64,000 nt of DNA from Crotophaga sulcirostris (taxonomy: Eukaryota > Chordata > Aves > Cuculiformes > Crotophagidae), in the NCBI GenBank assembly GCA_013397455.1, contig VYZB01000746.1, forward strand, positions 217,721 through 281,720, read 5' to 3'. Shown piece by piece: positions 37,601 through 49,600 of the stretch. The notes below the pieces were generated by a model. That model had not been told where the DNA came from. It ran no database searches and saw only the letters and a program-made list of their open reading frames with translations. A program made the translations under genes and the position numbers. Position 1 is the stretch's first letter; each line of letters begins with the position of its first letter.

Positions 37601-40600
37601 GACACAGCTGTAAAAACACAGGGAGAGCCTGTGGCCTCAGCAATTTCTCCTGGTGTAGGCATATTTCAGATATAAATTTTACTCCGCTGTCCCTAGCACT
37701 AATGAAGTCAGTTGCCTTTGGTGGGTTTGCAGCCAGGTGTGTCCAGTTCTGTGGCTAACCAGTGCTCTTGACGTAATTTTTCCACTAGTGACATTTCTAT
37801 CAAACTTTAAAAACAAACAGAAAAATTGGCTTGATGCAATGGCTCAAAGTGTTAATAGTAACATTAGGCTGGGTAAAAGACTTCCTTTTGGTTCTGCTTT
37901 GCCAGAGATCTCCACCTTGTGGCTTGCAGCGGGCAGATTTACGCAGCGCAGGCTGGCAACTCTCTCATCAGTTTGTAATGGGAACTCAGTCAGAACTAGA
38001 AATTGCTGCTATTTGTCTTCTAACAGAGTTCTTTAGCAACCTGAATGTTAACCTTACTGACCTGGGTATTGTGTTTTAGTAACTGTGTGTATATAAGAGT
38101 AGTTGTTACAAGCTGAAGTGTATTTTAATACCCTTAGGTGAAACTACGGAGTTGATCAGAAGGACTTGCAAATGCTGGGGCTCCCTGGAATCCAACTCCC
38201 TGGATTTCAGCTGATAATTGCACCATAGATATAAGGTTAAAAAAAAGTACACTCCCCCCCTCAACTGCAAAACCAAACATTTATAAAACCCACCACCTCT
38301 TCCTGCCCCCCTCATCCTCCAGGATCCCCACACTAATGCTTCTGGGAGCAAATCTCATCCTGCCTTAGAAAGATCCATCCAGCTTTATTCAAATGCCTGT
38401 AAATTGTTGTAGGCTCATGTTAACAGTGTTAGTCTCGTGTGTTGTAGTGACATTCTGCTTCTGAAATAAGTGAGGTTTTTTCAGTGCAAGGTACCAATTC
38501 ATTTTATGACCATGCCTGTTTTAAAAGCTGCAAAAGAGATAAGAACAGGAGGGGCTGTCAGCCCAGTGTGCCAAAGCTGGTTTAATTTATCTTAATCTCA
38601 CTTTCCTGTTTTCCCACAAGACCACTTAGACCCCTGCCCCCTTTTTTTCCAGGAACACACCTTGGTGTCTCTTGAATCCGTTTATTGGCTCTGCTGTGTG
38701 TAGCACAATCCAGCCTTTGTTATGTTTGTAGCTGGAGCTGTTTCTGCACAACGACCCGTGATTTGCTCTCAGTTACACTGGTGTACAACTGAAGCTGCAC
38801 CATCAGAATCAATAATATGGTTCACATCACCGTAACCAAAAGCAGAATTCAGCTCTGTAAACTTGGAATGCCATTTTCTGTCTTGGTACCCTGCACAATT
38901 AGAAGACTTCACATTAAAAATGTCATTTTAACTTACAGTAGCTACAGAACTTCCTAAACTTGATATAATTCAGTTTAAGTTATTCTTACTGTGAAGAACA
39001 AAAAGTCTGACTCTTCTAACTGAAGGCTCAGAGTGAGACAAATGAGATTCTGGAGCGACTTCAGGAGATGGAAGGACAGGGTGTAACACTGGTAACAGTC
39101 TGAAATGGAACTTGGTCTTTGCATGAATTAAACTGTGTAAATTCCCTGCAGTGGGATGCTGCAGTAAGTGAACACTCAGGGGGTCCTTTTCAGGCCTGTC
39201 TAAAATCCAGTGGGAAATCATGGGACCAATTTGGAAGGCACAGAAGAAGCCGCATTGTCATGGAAGAATGGGGACAGGACGAGAGTGCGTGCGGTATTGG
39301 GTTGGTGTGATGGAGAGGAGCTGAGATGGAGTGTACTGAAGGGAAAACATTACAGAGCAGGAAATTGATTGGGATATGAGATAGAGAATAGTGTTTAGTG
39401 CAGTTGAAAAGGGGTTTTAAAATATGAAAGTAAAGAGGAAGAGTTTTATTTCCAAATGCTCTATGTAGATGGTGAAATGTGTAACTTTGCTAGGACATTT
39501 TAAGGTTTTTGATGACTATGTAGAAAACATAATATATAAAATCTTACCAGTGTCTAGTGTTTCCTTTTTCAAAAAAAGACAAACTTGCCAAAGTAGTAAG
39601 ATACAAAATTGCTGTGTGTTTTTTGTGCTTTTTGTGTTCACTGGGATACTGGACATTGCATGATGTGTTTTAACTGAACTTAGTGTTGTAAGAACATTAC
39701 AAAAGAAATAGTTCATCAACCCTTGATCCTTTCTTCAAAGAGCTCGAAAGTTCACAGAAAGTTTCCAGTATTTTGTCATTGCATAAATGAATAATAGTAT
39801 CAGGTATTGCTTCTGGAGTAAAATCAGTAAATTTGATTCTGGGGATCTTAATCACCTACAATTTGCAGAATGTCTGTGCGTGGAGTGGTACCTTGAAAGT
39901 ATCTGGACTGTGATGAGATCTGGAACAAATAGTATGTGTGGTGATGCAAATTTGACTACAGGTCAGGGAGTTTTGAAGTCAGGGTGTCTCTCTTACATTG
40001 TTTTTAATGTATCTGTCCTAGAACCAGCGCCTGTGGAACTAACACACCTGGCTGTCTGAAATCTTGTCATGTTTGGGGCATACCAAGGATACCCAGTGTT
40101 GAAATCAAGGTATAATATATGCCTGGGTTCTTTTCAACTGGCTTGCCCCAGTTTTCTGGTGATGCTGGCATAAAAAAAATCAATTTAGATTTCCCAGGTG
40201 TGTTGGATCCTGTTACTGTAAGGTAGTGTCTGTGGTCTGTTTTGTGCCTCCCTCTGGTGCCTGCAAGAACACTGGAAGCTGCCTTATAGCACCTTTTCTA
40301 GAAACACCCCTCCCATTCTTCCCCATGTTCAGCACCAGTAGGCCTCAGGTGCCAAACTGATGTTACCATGCAGTGCTGGTAGGTGTTTAGTGCTGCCCTC
40401 AGACTCCCCAGGACACAGTGTAGTCGCCAAAATGCAAATATTAAGCAATGAAATTACTGCTCAACACAACTGCATTGTTTTTAATTTGACAGTGTAGAAA
40501 TGCTGGTGGGCTGGCAGTCTGGATCAGCCTCTCCTGCGAGCAGCTCTGTGCCCCTTTCATTGTTTCACTCCTTCAAAGGCCACTCTTGACCTCTGGTGCA

Positions 40601-43600
40601 CACACGATGCCTTCACAGTTACACTCCAAGGGCCTTTGGAGCCTGGCTAGGGAGGGGGGATGCAAATGTTTCTGTTTTCCCATTAGAACTCAGTTTATTT
40701 TGTTACTTCATTTTCTGACTTCTCTGGCCCATTTTATCCACTTACAAAACTGGCAGCTCTGTGCAGCCCTTGCTTTTGACTGCTTTTGCTAACGGCTCCC
40801 ACAGTAAAATAAATGATAATGATGAGGAAGTGCAAATGCAATCCATTCAATAATTCCAATGCTCACTTTCATACTTACTTGCTGCTTTGATTTCTTTCAC
40901 TACTTTAGAATAAGCAACAACAAACGATACTTTTGTACACATCTGGGCAAACTGTTGTTTTTTCCCATTTTCCTGTTCTGGTTTGGGAATCTCAATAGAT
41001 TCTTTATATTCCCTTGTGTGTCCTTAGTTATTGTGTCTTCTGGTCATAGACAGTGCTTTCTGGATATCAATTGATACTAACCCGTTAATTATCATTACAC
41101 TTCTGTAAGAACTTGGATGTTTCCATACTCAAAGGGCAGGAAATAATGCAAAAAGGTTAAAAGATTTCACCAAAATACCAGCGTATCTGATTGTAGAGAT
41201 GTATGTTGCTAGCAAAACATACATCATGTTGGTTTTCATGTTTATATTTCAAGTATATGTAGTAGGTTACAGAGGGCTGGCAGGACTGTGAATGACCAGT
41301 GGCCTTAGGAGGTGTCACCTGAACTATACAGTCATTTGTCTCATTTGAGCTAAAACTGCTGGCAGTTCCTGTTCTTTATAGATGTTGCTGCTCTGCACTG
41401 GTGAGACCTCACCTGGAGCCCTGCATTCAGCTGCACCTCAGCACAGGAAGGACAGGGATCTGTTGGAGCGAGTCCAGAGGAGGCCACGGAGATGATCCAA
41501 GGGCTGGAACACCTCTTCTGTGAGCACAGGCTGAGAGAGTTGGGGTTGTTCAGCCTGGAGAAGAGAAGGCTGCGGGGAGACCTCAGAGCAGCCTCCAGTG
41601 CTGAAAGGGGCTCCAGGAAAGCTGGGGAGGGGCTCTTGGTCAGGGAGTGCAGGGACAGGATGAGGGGAAAGGGTTTTCAGCTGCAAGAGGGGAGATTGAG
41701 ATGAGATCTTAGGCAGAAATGTTTTGGTGTGAGGGTGGGGAGGCCCTGTCCCAGGTTGCCCAGAGCAGTGGTGGCTGCCCCATCCCTGGAGGTGTTCCAG
41801 GCCAGGCTGGATGGGGCTTGGAGCCCCCTGATCCAGTGGGAGGTGTCCCTGCCCATGACAGGGGGTGGAACTGGATGGGCTTTGAGGTCCCTTCCAACCC
41901 AGGACATTCTATGATTCTGTGGTTTTTTAACAGTGTTGAAATAGCAGAGACCCTGGAATCGATGGCAGTCCATGGCTAAAGCCCCAGGGGACAGAGCTAC
42001 CTATCCATGACCTTGAAAATAACGTCTCCTTGAGAGCATCCTGAACCTGCCCTTTTGTATTTCCTGTTTTATTATTTTCTTGCAAGGTGAAAGATGGCCC
42101 ATATGTAGGTTTAATCTGTGTTATTTGGGAAACGGGGTCTAAGGAAATTTTTGGCTCCTTAAAATCCTTGCCGACTCTTTTAGGATCTTTTGGAAACTTA
42201 TTTATTCACAGCAGCATCGAGCCTGAATGAAATACAGAAGATGGAAAACTCACAGTATCTTACCATGCAGCTTTTTCATGGTTCACTTTCCTCCTTTGCC
42301 TTTTACTTGAGGGCAGAACTAGGATAGAGAAATAATTTTTGTTCACTTCTGAAAGGTTACAGTAATAAAGAAACTCTTGTTAACATCAGAGTATATGGCA
42401 GGCAGGAGTTTTCACAGTCTGGCATTGTTTATTTTACCAGCAATTTGGAACCTTCTGCACTCTTAAAATATTGGCAAGAAAATATTTAACCGTTAACTGT
42501 TCTGTGGCGTGCGTGTGTTTGAAGCCCTGGGGAGGAGGAGTGCTTGGGGAAATCAGGTTTTTCTCAGCTTGTGATTGAAACCAGAAGGTGCAGAATATTG
42601 GTAGAAGGTGAAAGCAGTACAACTTCAAATTAGAATCTTACCCAAATGTGGAACTGATGGGTGAATGTCAAACAGGTCACGTATGAATAGGGCTGTGCTA
42701 GGAAATAGGGGGAAGCCTGATGGAGCAAACACAAGGAAGCCAGTCTGGTAGGCACCGCAAAAATGAATGTGAAAGTGGGATAGGAAGAGGGAGTATTTTA
42801 TTTGCATTTGTCCTGGCCTCAACCGCTGGAGAAAGGTTGTAGCAGTACTAGGTGTTAGCATCAAGGGTTAGACTTGTTAATTGCTTGCTAATTGTATGAG
42901 CTCTAGCACCCATCACTCTTTCTTGAATTGAAATAAACTTCTATTTTTGTGGAAGGATTTTGTTAGAAGAGATGGATGACTTGCTGGTCCTCTCCAATAG
43001 AAACTTGTTCTGACTCAAAATTCTTGGAGAAATCATTTTTTTTAATAGTTTTTTTCCCCTAGAGGAGCATGGTCTGTTTGGTACAAGCAGAATTGTTCTT
43101 ACTGTTATTTCTACATAAAATGGGCTCTTCCCAAGGGGTTACTAAAAACTATGGTAAGGAGAGCAATTGTTTTTAATTGCAGTAGCATATTTCAAGTGCC
43201 ATTCCTATCGAATCAGCAAAGTACCCTGATGAGCGGGACCCAGGCTGTCAAACAAGCGGTGGCTGTCTTGCAGCAAGTCAGGGCAGGAAGAGAAACACCA
43301 GCAGAAGAGCTGTTTTAATTTTAAACTATTATTTGGTCATTTCACCAGCATCTTTTATATATCTGTTTTTAATGAGCAACAATGAACAGTAATTCATTAC
43401 TGGGAGCAGCTCTGAGGAGAAGGACTTGGGGTGCTGGGGATGAGAAGCTCAACAGGAGCCAGCAATGTGCACTCACAGCCCAGAAAGCCAAACCATGTCC
43501 TGGGCTGCATCCAGAGCAGNNNNNNNNNNNNNNNNNNNNNNNNNNNNNNNNNNNNNNNNNNNNNNNNNNNNNNNNNNNNNNNNNNNNNNNNNNNNNNNNN

Positions 43601-46600
43601 NNNNNNNNNNNNNNNNNNNNNNNNNNNNNNNNNNNNNNNNNNNNNNNNNNNNNNNNNNNNNNNNNNNNNNNNNNNNNNNNNNNNNNNNNNNNNNNNNNNN
43701 NNNNNNNNNNNNNNNNNNNNNNNNNNNNNNNNNNNNNNNNNNNNNNNNNNNNNNNNNNNNNNNNNNNNNNNNNNNNNNNNNNNNNNNNNNNNNNNNNNNN
43801 NNNNNNNNNNNNNNNNNNNNNNNNNNNNNNNNNNNNNNNNNNNNNNNNNNNNNNNNNNNNNNNNNNNNNNNNNNNNNNNNNNNNNNNNNNNNNNNNNNNN
43901 NNNNNNNNNNNNNNNNNNNNNNNNNNNNNNNNNNNNNNNNNNNNNNNNNNNNNNNNNNNNNNNNNNNNNNNNNNNNNNNNNNNNNNNNNNNNNNGAGCCC
44001 CCTGATCCAGTGGGAGGTGTCCCTGCCCATGGTAGGGGGGGTTGCTTTGAGGTCCCTTCCAACCGAAATCATTCCAGGATTCTGTGATTTTACTTTATCA
44101 TCATCATCATCATTTCTTCCTGAATAGGGCTAGTGTTTCCTTATATGTCTGATCACCTTAGTCTTCTTTGTGTGTTTTCTGTTTCTTTTCAATCTGTTCT
44201 GAGATGCAAATGTAGTGAGTCTGTGCAGCGTTTTGTATGTGGGCACACTATAGATTTATGACAGAGTAGGGTTCCTCTTTTTTTCTGTATTCCTTTCATA
44301 ATAATTCCTGAAATGTATTTCTCTTTTTCTTCACTGTTGAATTATTGAACTAAAATTTTTTTGAGATTTAACCACAAAATCCCTTTAAAATCCATTTCCA
44401 GAGTTGTAGCTGCTAAACATATTCACATTGTTATATAAATTTAATGTTTGGGTTTTTTAACACCTACTATGAGCACCTTTGTCAGCACTAAATATTACTG
44501 GTTATAATTATCTTTGATGGTTATTTTCATTTATTATTGTATTTTCTACTAATTTGTACTTTCCTGATTTTGCTGAAATACTTTTCAAAGTGGGTGCCAC
44601 CATTCATGGCTCTACCAACCTATTAAATGTTATGTAATACATTTCGTTTTGTTTCTTACTTTATGATCCAAAGAATTTTGTTGCTCTTCACTTTTTTTGA
44701 GTTACCTGAAGTCTTTTTCTATGGGCAAATCATATCACATGGAATATGAAGGACTCTCAGAGTCCTGAGTGCCTTGAGAAGGTGATGGAGCACTGTGTAT
44801 CCACTGCCTCATCCAGTGAAAGAACTGGGCTACCAGGTGAAACCAGCAGGAGCTGGTTTGGGAAGAAACAGTGGGAGGTGGTAGTTCTTGACAAGGGGAG
44901 CAGACCAGGGTGCTTCTTGCTGAGCGTGTTGTGGATGCAGAGAGTTCACTGGACAAGTTACTTGGCATGGAGACCTTTTGGAGGTCAACAGCTACCAATG
45001 ACTGAGAGTTGTCACGAGCTGAAATGGATTGGGAGAATACCGGAGGAAGTATATATCAGCTTGTAGTCTTTTTTCTCAATGTATCTGACCAGACACTGCG
45101 TTAGGTGGTCCCGTGGTCTCAACCAGTGCAGCATTCCTTGTGTGGGACCCTTTCTGGCAGAGGCTGAGGTTTGTCTCACTACAGGATCTCTGTAAGTGCT
45201 CGTGGGGAATGTCTGCCTTAATCATACATTTACCTTTACCACTGCCCTCTCCAAGTGCCTCTCTTAAACTTGGCAATCTAACTTCCTTTCAATTTTTCAG
45301 ACTGAATTCTTGGTTCTCTTCAGAAACTTGTTCCTGATCAGTTTTAGGATTTTAGCAAGTAGTTTTTTTAGAAGAGGCATTACTGAAAAACCCTCAACAA
45401 CTGCTCGCCCTTGCGGAGAATCAGCACGACGAGACAGAACACACAGTGGTTTGACCTCTGATCTTTCTCTGGAAGGGCTGTCAATGAGCTCTGCCAGCTG
45501 CACACGACAGAGAAAAAGAGTTTGGAATAAGCCCCCACGTATTTAATACAGCTGGGATTGTACTGTGATCGACTGTGCTGCTTTAACTGTTACCATGACA
45601 GAGTTTCCAAATTATTAGACTCCAAGATAGAAACATTCCACGTTTTCCTGATCCTCAAGCTGTCTGTGACCATCTGGTTTTGCTGAGATATGTAGATAAT
45701 GTTGTATAACTTGCTTTTCTAAGTCTGCTTGGAATAAACATGCTCTAAGGAGTGTTGTTGATGTGGTTGTTATGAAGGTCGCAGAGCATACAAAAGTCTT
45801 TTGGACTCGTAGAATCCTAGAATGGTTTGGATTGGAAGGGATCTGAAAGCCCATCCAATTCCAAACCCCTGCCATGGGCAAGGACACCTCCCACTGGATC
45901 CAGTTGTTCAAAGCTCCATCCAACCTGGTCTTGAACACCTCACCTTTTCCATTAACACGTTGTTATATGAGTTGCAGGTTTTGGCAGGAACTGGTTTTGA
46001 TACAATCTGCCGTTTAGCTATTGTTTAGGTTAATATGGTATTGAAGTAGTTTTTCACTGAACGTTGAAGAGGTCTTTAAAGACTGTTCTTTGAGGTCCTA
46101 TCCCTGCACTCTCTGATGAAGAGCCCCTCTCTAGCTTTCCTGTAGCCCCTTTCAGTACTGGAAGGCTGCTTTAAGGTCTCTGCAGGGTATAATGTATATA
46201 AATAAGGGGGAATTGTTTGAAGCTGAAAGAGAGCAGACTGAGATGAGATCTTAGGAAGAAATGTTTTGCTGTGAGAGTGGGGAGGCCCTGTCCCAGGTTG
46301 CCCAGAGCAGTGGTGGCTGCCCCATCCCTGGAGGTGTTCCAGGCCAGGTTGGATGGGGCTTGGAGCCCCCTGATCCAGTGGGAGGTGTCCCTGCCCATGC
46401 CAAGGGGGGTTGGAACTGGATGGGCTTTAGTGCCCCTTCCAGCCCAGACCATTCGGGATTCTATGATTCTCTCTATATAATACATATCTATATGTAGTTA
46501 CATGTTATTTGTAACCATATAGTCTAAGTCATTCTTTCCAAATGCAACTTGATAGTAGATACATAAAAAAGCCTAAATTTTTGAGGAGTGACATTTTTTA

Positions 46601-49600
46601 TCATAAAAACTTTGTCCTGTATCTCCTTCAGGAACTTCTGCCGATATCGAATGCTCCAGTAATCAAATTGTTAGTAGGAGTCGATTTATGGTACTGTGGC
46701 TGGCAGAAGTCCCTAGAGCAGACTCAGTCATGACAACAAAAGTGGATTCATACCCACGTAACGTGTTTTGCACAAGAGGTGGATTAGTTTTTTACAGCAT
46801 CAGCAGAAAACACTACTTTGCTGTCACAACTTTGACGATTCCCGAAGTACGCTGATGAGGTAGACTTAACAATACACCTAGTGTAAACATTACTTACAGA
46901 GCCTAATCTAACTTTGAGAAGATGACTGTGCTGACACATCTACTGTGTACAGGTACAGGAGCAAACACATTGTACAGAGGAGGCTTTTTATTGTAGCAGG
47001 AATGGTATAATGAGAATGAGGGGGTGGAAACTTAAGCCAGAAAATTCATATCTGAAATGAGATACACATGTTCCACTGTGAGGGTGATACACCTTAGCCA
47101 AACACAACTTACTAAGCTTAGTACAGAGGGAACTCGGTGAAATGTAATGGTCTGTGAGATGCAGAGGGTTAGGGTCTATGATCTAATCATTTCTTCTGGC
47201 TGAAATCTCTTCATAAAAAAATCTAGTTCAACCATAACTTATGGCCTAAAGAGAGGAATTGCTGCATGAAATTCAATGCTAGCGCTCCTACAAGGTGCAG
47301 TTAGAAGTGTCCCTTCTGGCTTTATAGTCTATGGGTGGATTAATGTGTTGAAGTAGCTTAAGGGTGCAACATGTGTTGGCAAAAGCTGTAACGGAAAGAA
47401 ACTTCTGTTAAAGTGCTTTCAAATGGTGTAGCCCATGGACGTCACGGCTATGTCCGCACTAGCATTTACACGTGATCTGACAGGAATGCACTTCTTGGGT
47501 GAAGCAGTTGATGAGCCAGGGTCCCTGCGCCACAGGGATAACCCGTACCTTGCGCTGAGTCTAGGCTGATTTGGTGACTGAAAGCCTCTGAGCAGGTGGA
47601 GCGCATTAGGGCGCGTTTCCACTTTGTGCTCACTGAGACTTCTTTGCAGTGTGAACTGCAGTAAGTAGGTAAGTGGAGATGAGCAGAAGACTCATTACAA
47701 AAGCAGACTCTTGACCCAACAAAAGACATTGGTACAAGATTAGTCCATATGAGCTTCAACATTAAACACTGCCCACACCTAAGATGTTTTGGAACTGGCT
47801 GCCCAGGGAAGCGATTCAGTCCCCATCCCTGGAGGGATTTAAAATCTGTATGGATGTGGCACTTAGGGACGTGGTGTAGTGGTGGAGTTGGTGTTTACAG
47901 TTGGACTTGATGACGTTGAAGGTCTTTACAGTCCTTAAATGGATTGATGATTGTGTGGTTTTCATAATATGGCCAGCACACAGAGTAAAACAGTGGGTGC
48001 TTACTTGCCTAGAAAATTCGTTAGAATACAAAACCTTCACTGACACTTGAGTTGTAAATTGTCCGATACAGCCATGAGCCTGCCCAGTTGGCTGTTGGGT
48101 GATGGATATTGAACTTGTTGAGGCTGAAGATGGGGTTTGTTGCTGTGACGTAACAATGACAGTGCAGTAGTCGTATACTTCAGCCACCTTGCAGGCAGAG
48201 CGTGCAATCATGGAGTCTTTCAGTGAAAAGTTGAGACTTGTAGTAGGAAGATACATTAGCTGTATATTTCTTTTTTTAAAGGTCTTGTAAATATGAGAAG
48301 TGTACCAAAAACATATTCCTTGTTTTGGATGCAGATATTTCTGCATGTCTGTTTAGGCAATCATATATAAATTTATTCTGGTGACAGCTGTCCAGTGGTT
48401 GTTCCAAAGAAGACAAAGGGGCTAAGACCCTAGAAGAGCTCCAGATGTTATTGATCTCTTTCTTGTTATTAGCAATTACTCACTTGGAATTGTCCAGCAG
48501 TTTTTCTTCTTAATAACAAACTGTGGAAGAGTCAGCAGAATCATGACCAACCAGATCATGAAACTTGCCAGTGGTAAGAACATGCGCAACCTTAAAAAGA
48601 GGAAGCATTTCCAACAAATGCTGATTTGGATTTACTCGTTTTTCTTGTTTTATAAAGAAGGACTTTTTCCTACATTATTTGTGCTTAACCAGCGCCAGTT
48701 GTGTTCTTCAGAAAGTGGAATATTCCTTTAAATGTAATTTTATTGCCTAAGATACTGCTTCATTCCCAAAGTCATATTTTATATTTTAAACTGTTTGTCT
48801 TTTAAGATGTATTTATTGCCATGTTTGTTTAACTTGGTTATCTCCTTCATCAATCTATTTCTTGCTAACTTAAAGCTGCTGCTCTTTGTTTTCAGTATAG
48901 AAAGCTGCTTCCCTAGGGATGTATAGTCCAGGACTTGTCTCTGTAATGGGACTATTTGTTTTCTTTGCCCCTTGCAGTTGCCTGCTGTAACATTTGTAGT
49001 ATGTGTTAAGTAATCCTTGAGGTAACATTTTTATTATGTCATAAAAAGTGCGTGGCAAATATATAATAACTCATGGAATTTGTTTGTTTAAAATGGAAGG
49101 ATAATTTATTGAGTGTGTTACATGAGACCTGCTCCCCCTTATTAGAGCTGTAGAAGTGCAGCTTATTTAGAAGTATGTTCTATTGAGAAAAACCACGATC
49201 TCTGACATGCATAGAAAGTTTGAGCATGGTTGGGTAAAAATGACATCATAGTTTATGTACTCAATAAAAATTTAATTAAGTCATTACAGAAGTTGCAGTC
49301 ATCATTTAACCCTCTGATTTCTTCTGTTTAGTTCTTTTTTTAAACATTTGGTAATAACCAGTCTTCGAATCTTGAGAGCCTATAAAATATCAGAATGAAT
49401 TTTAATAGTTTATATTAATGGAAAAATATGGCTAACTGACATAAAAGGAATTTTCCTTATATTGCATTATATGCATTTCTATAAAAAACAACAGGTGAAA
49501 AACGATAGTGGTTTAAGGGAAGAATATTGGGGCTGGGGATTTGCTGAAGTGGCAAAAAAAAATCCATTCTTGATGGAAAACCTGATAGAAAAGTACTCTT

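Noticed and set aside
43382..44127. Frames of about 200 codons on both strands
   Set aside because: They are open only because they cross 475 unknown bases.
46622..46733. Exon-like segment in intron 6 after CTCCTTCAG
   Set aside because: The acceptor-like site is followed by no suitable donor. UQCC1 exon 6 joins exon 7 in frame without it, with continuous similarity to mammalian UQCC1.
47816..48346. 176-codon - frame in intron 6
   Set aside because: Its N-terminal 130 codons match nothing I know and its end reads into a CR1 copy. Ser/Thr/Gln-rich composition suggests chance.
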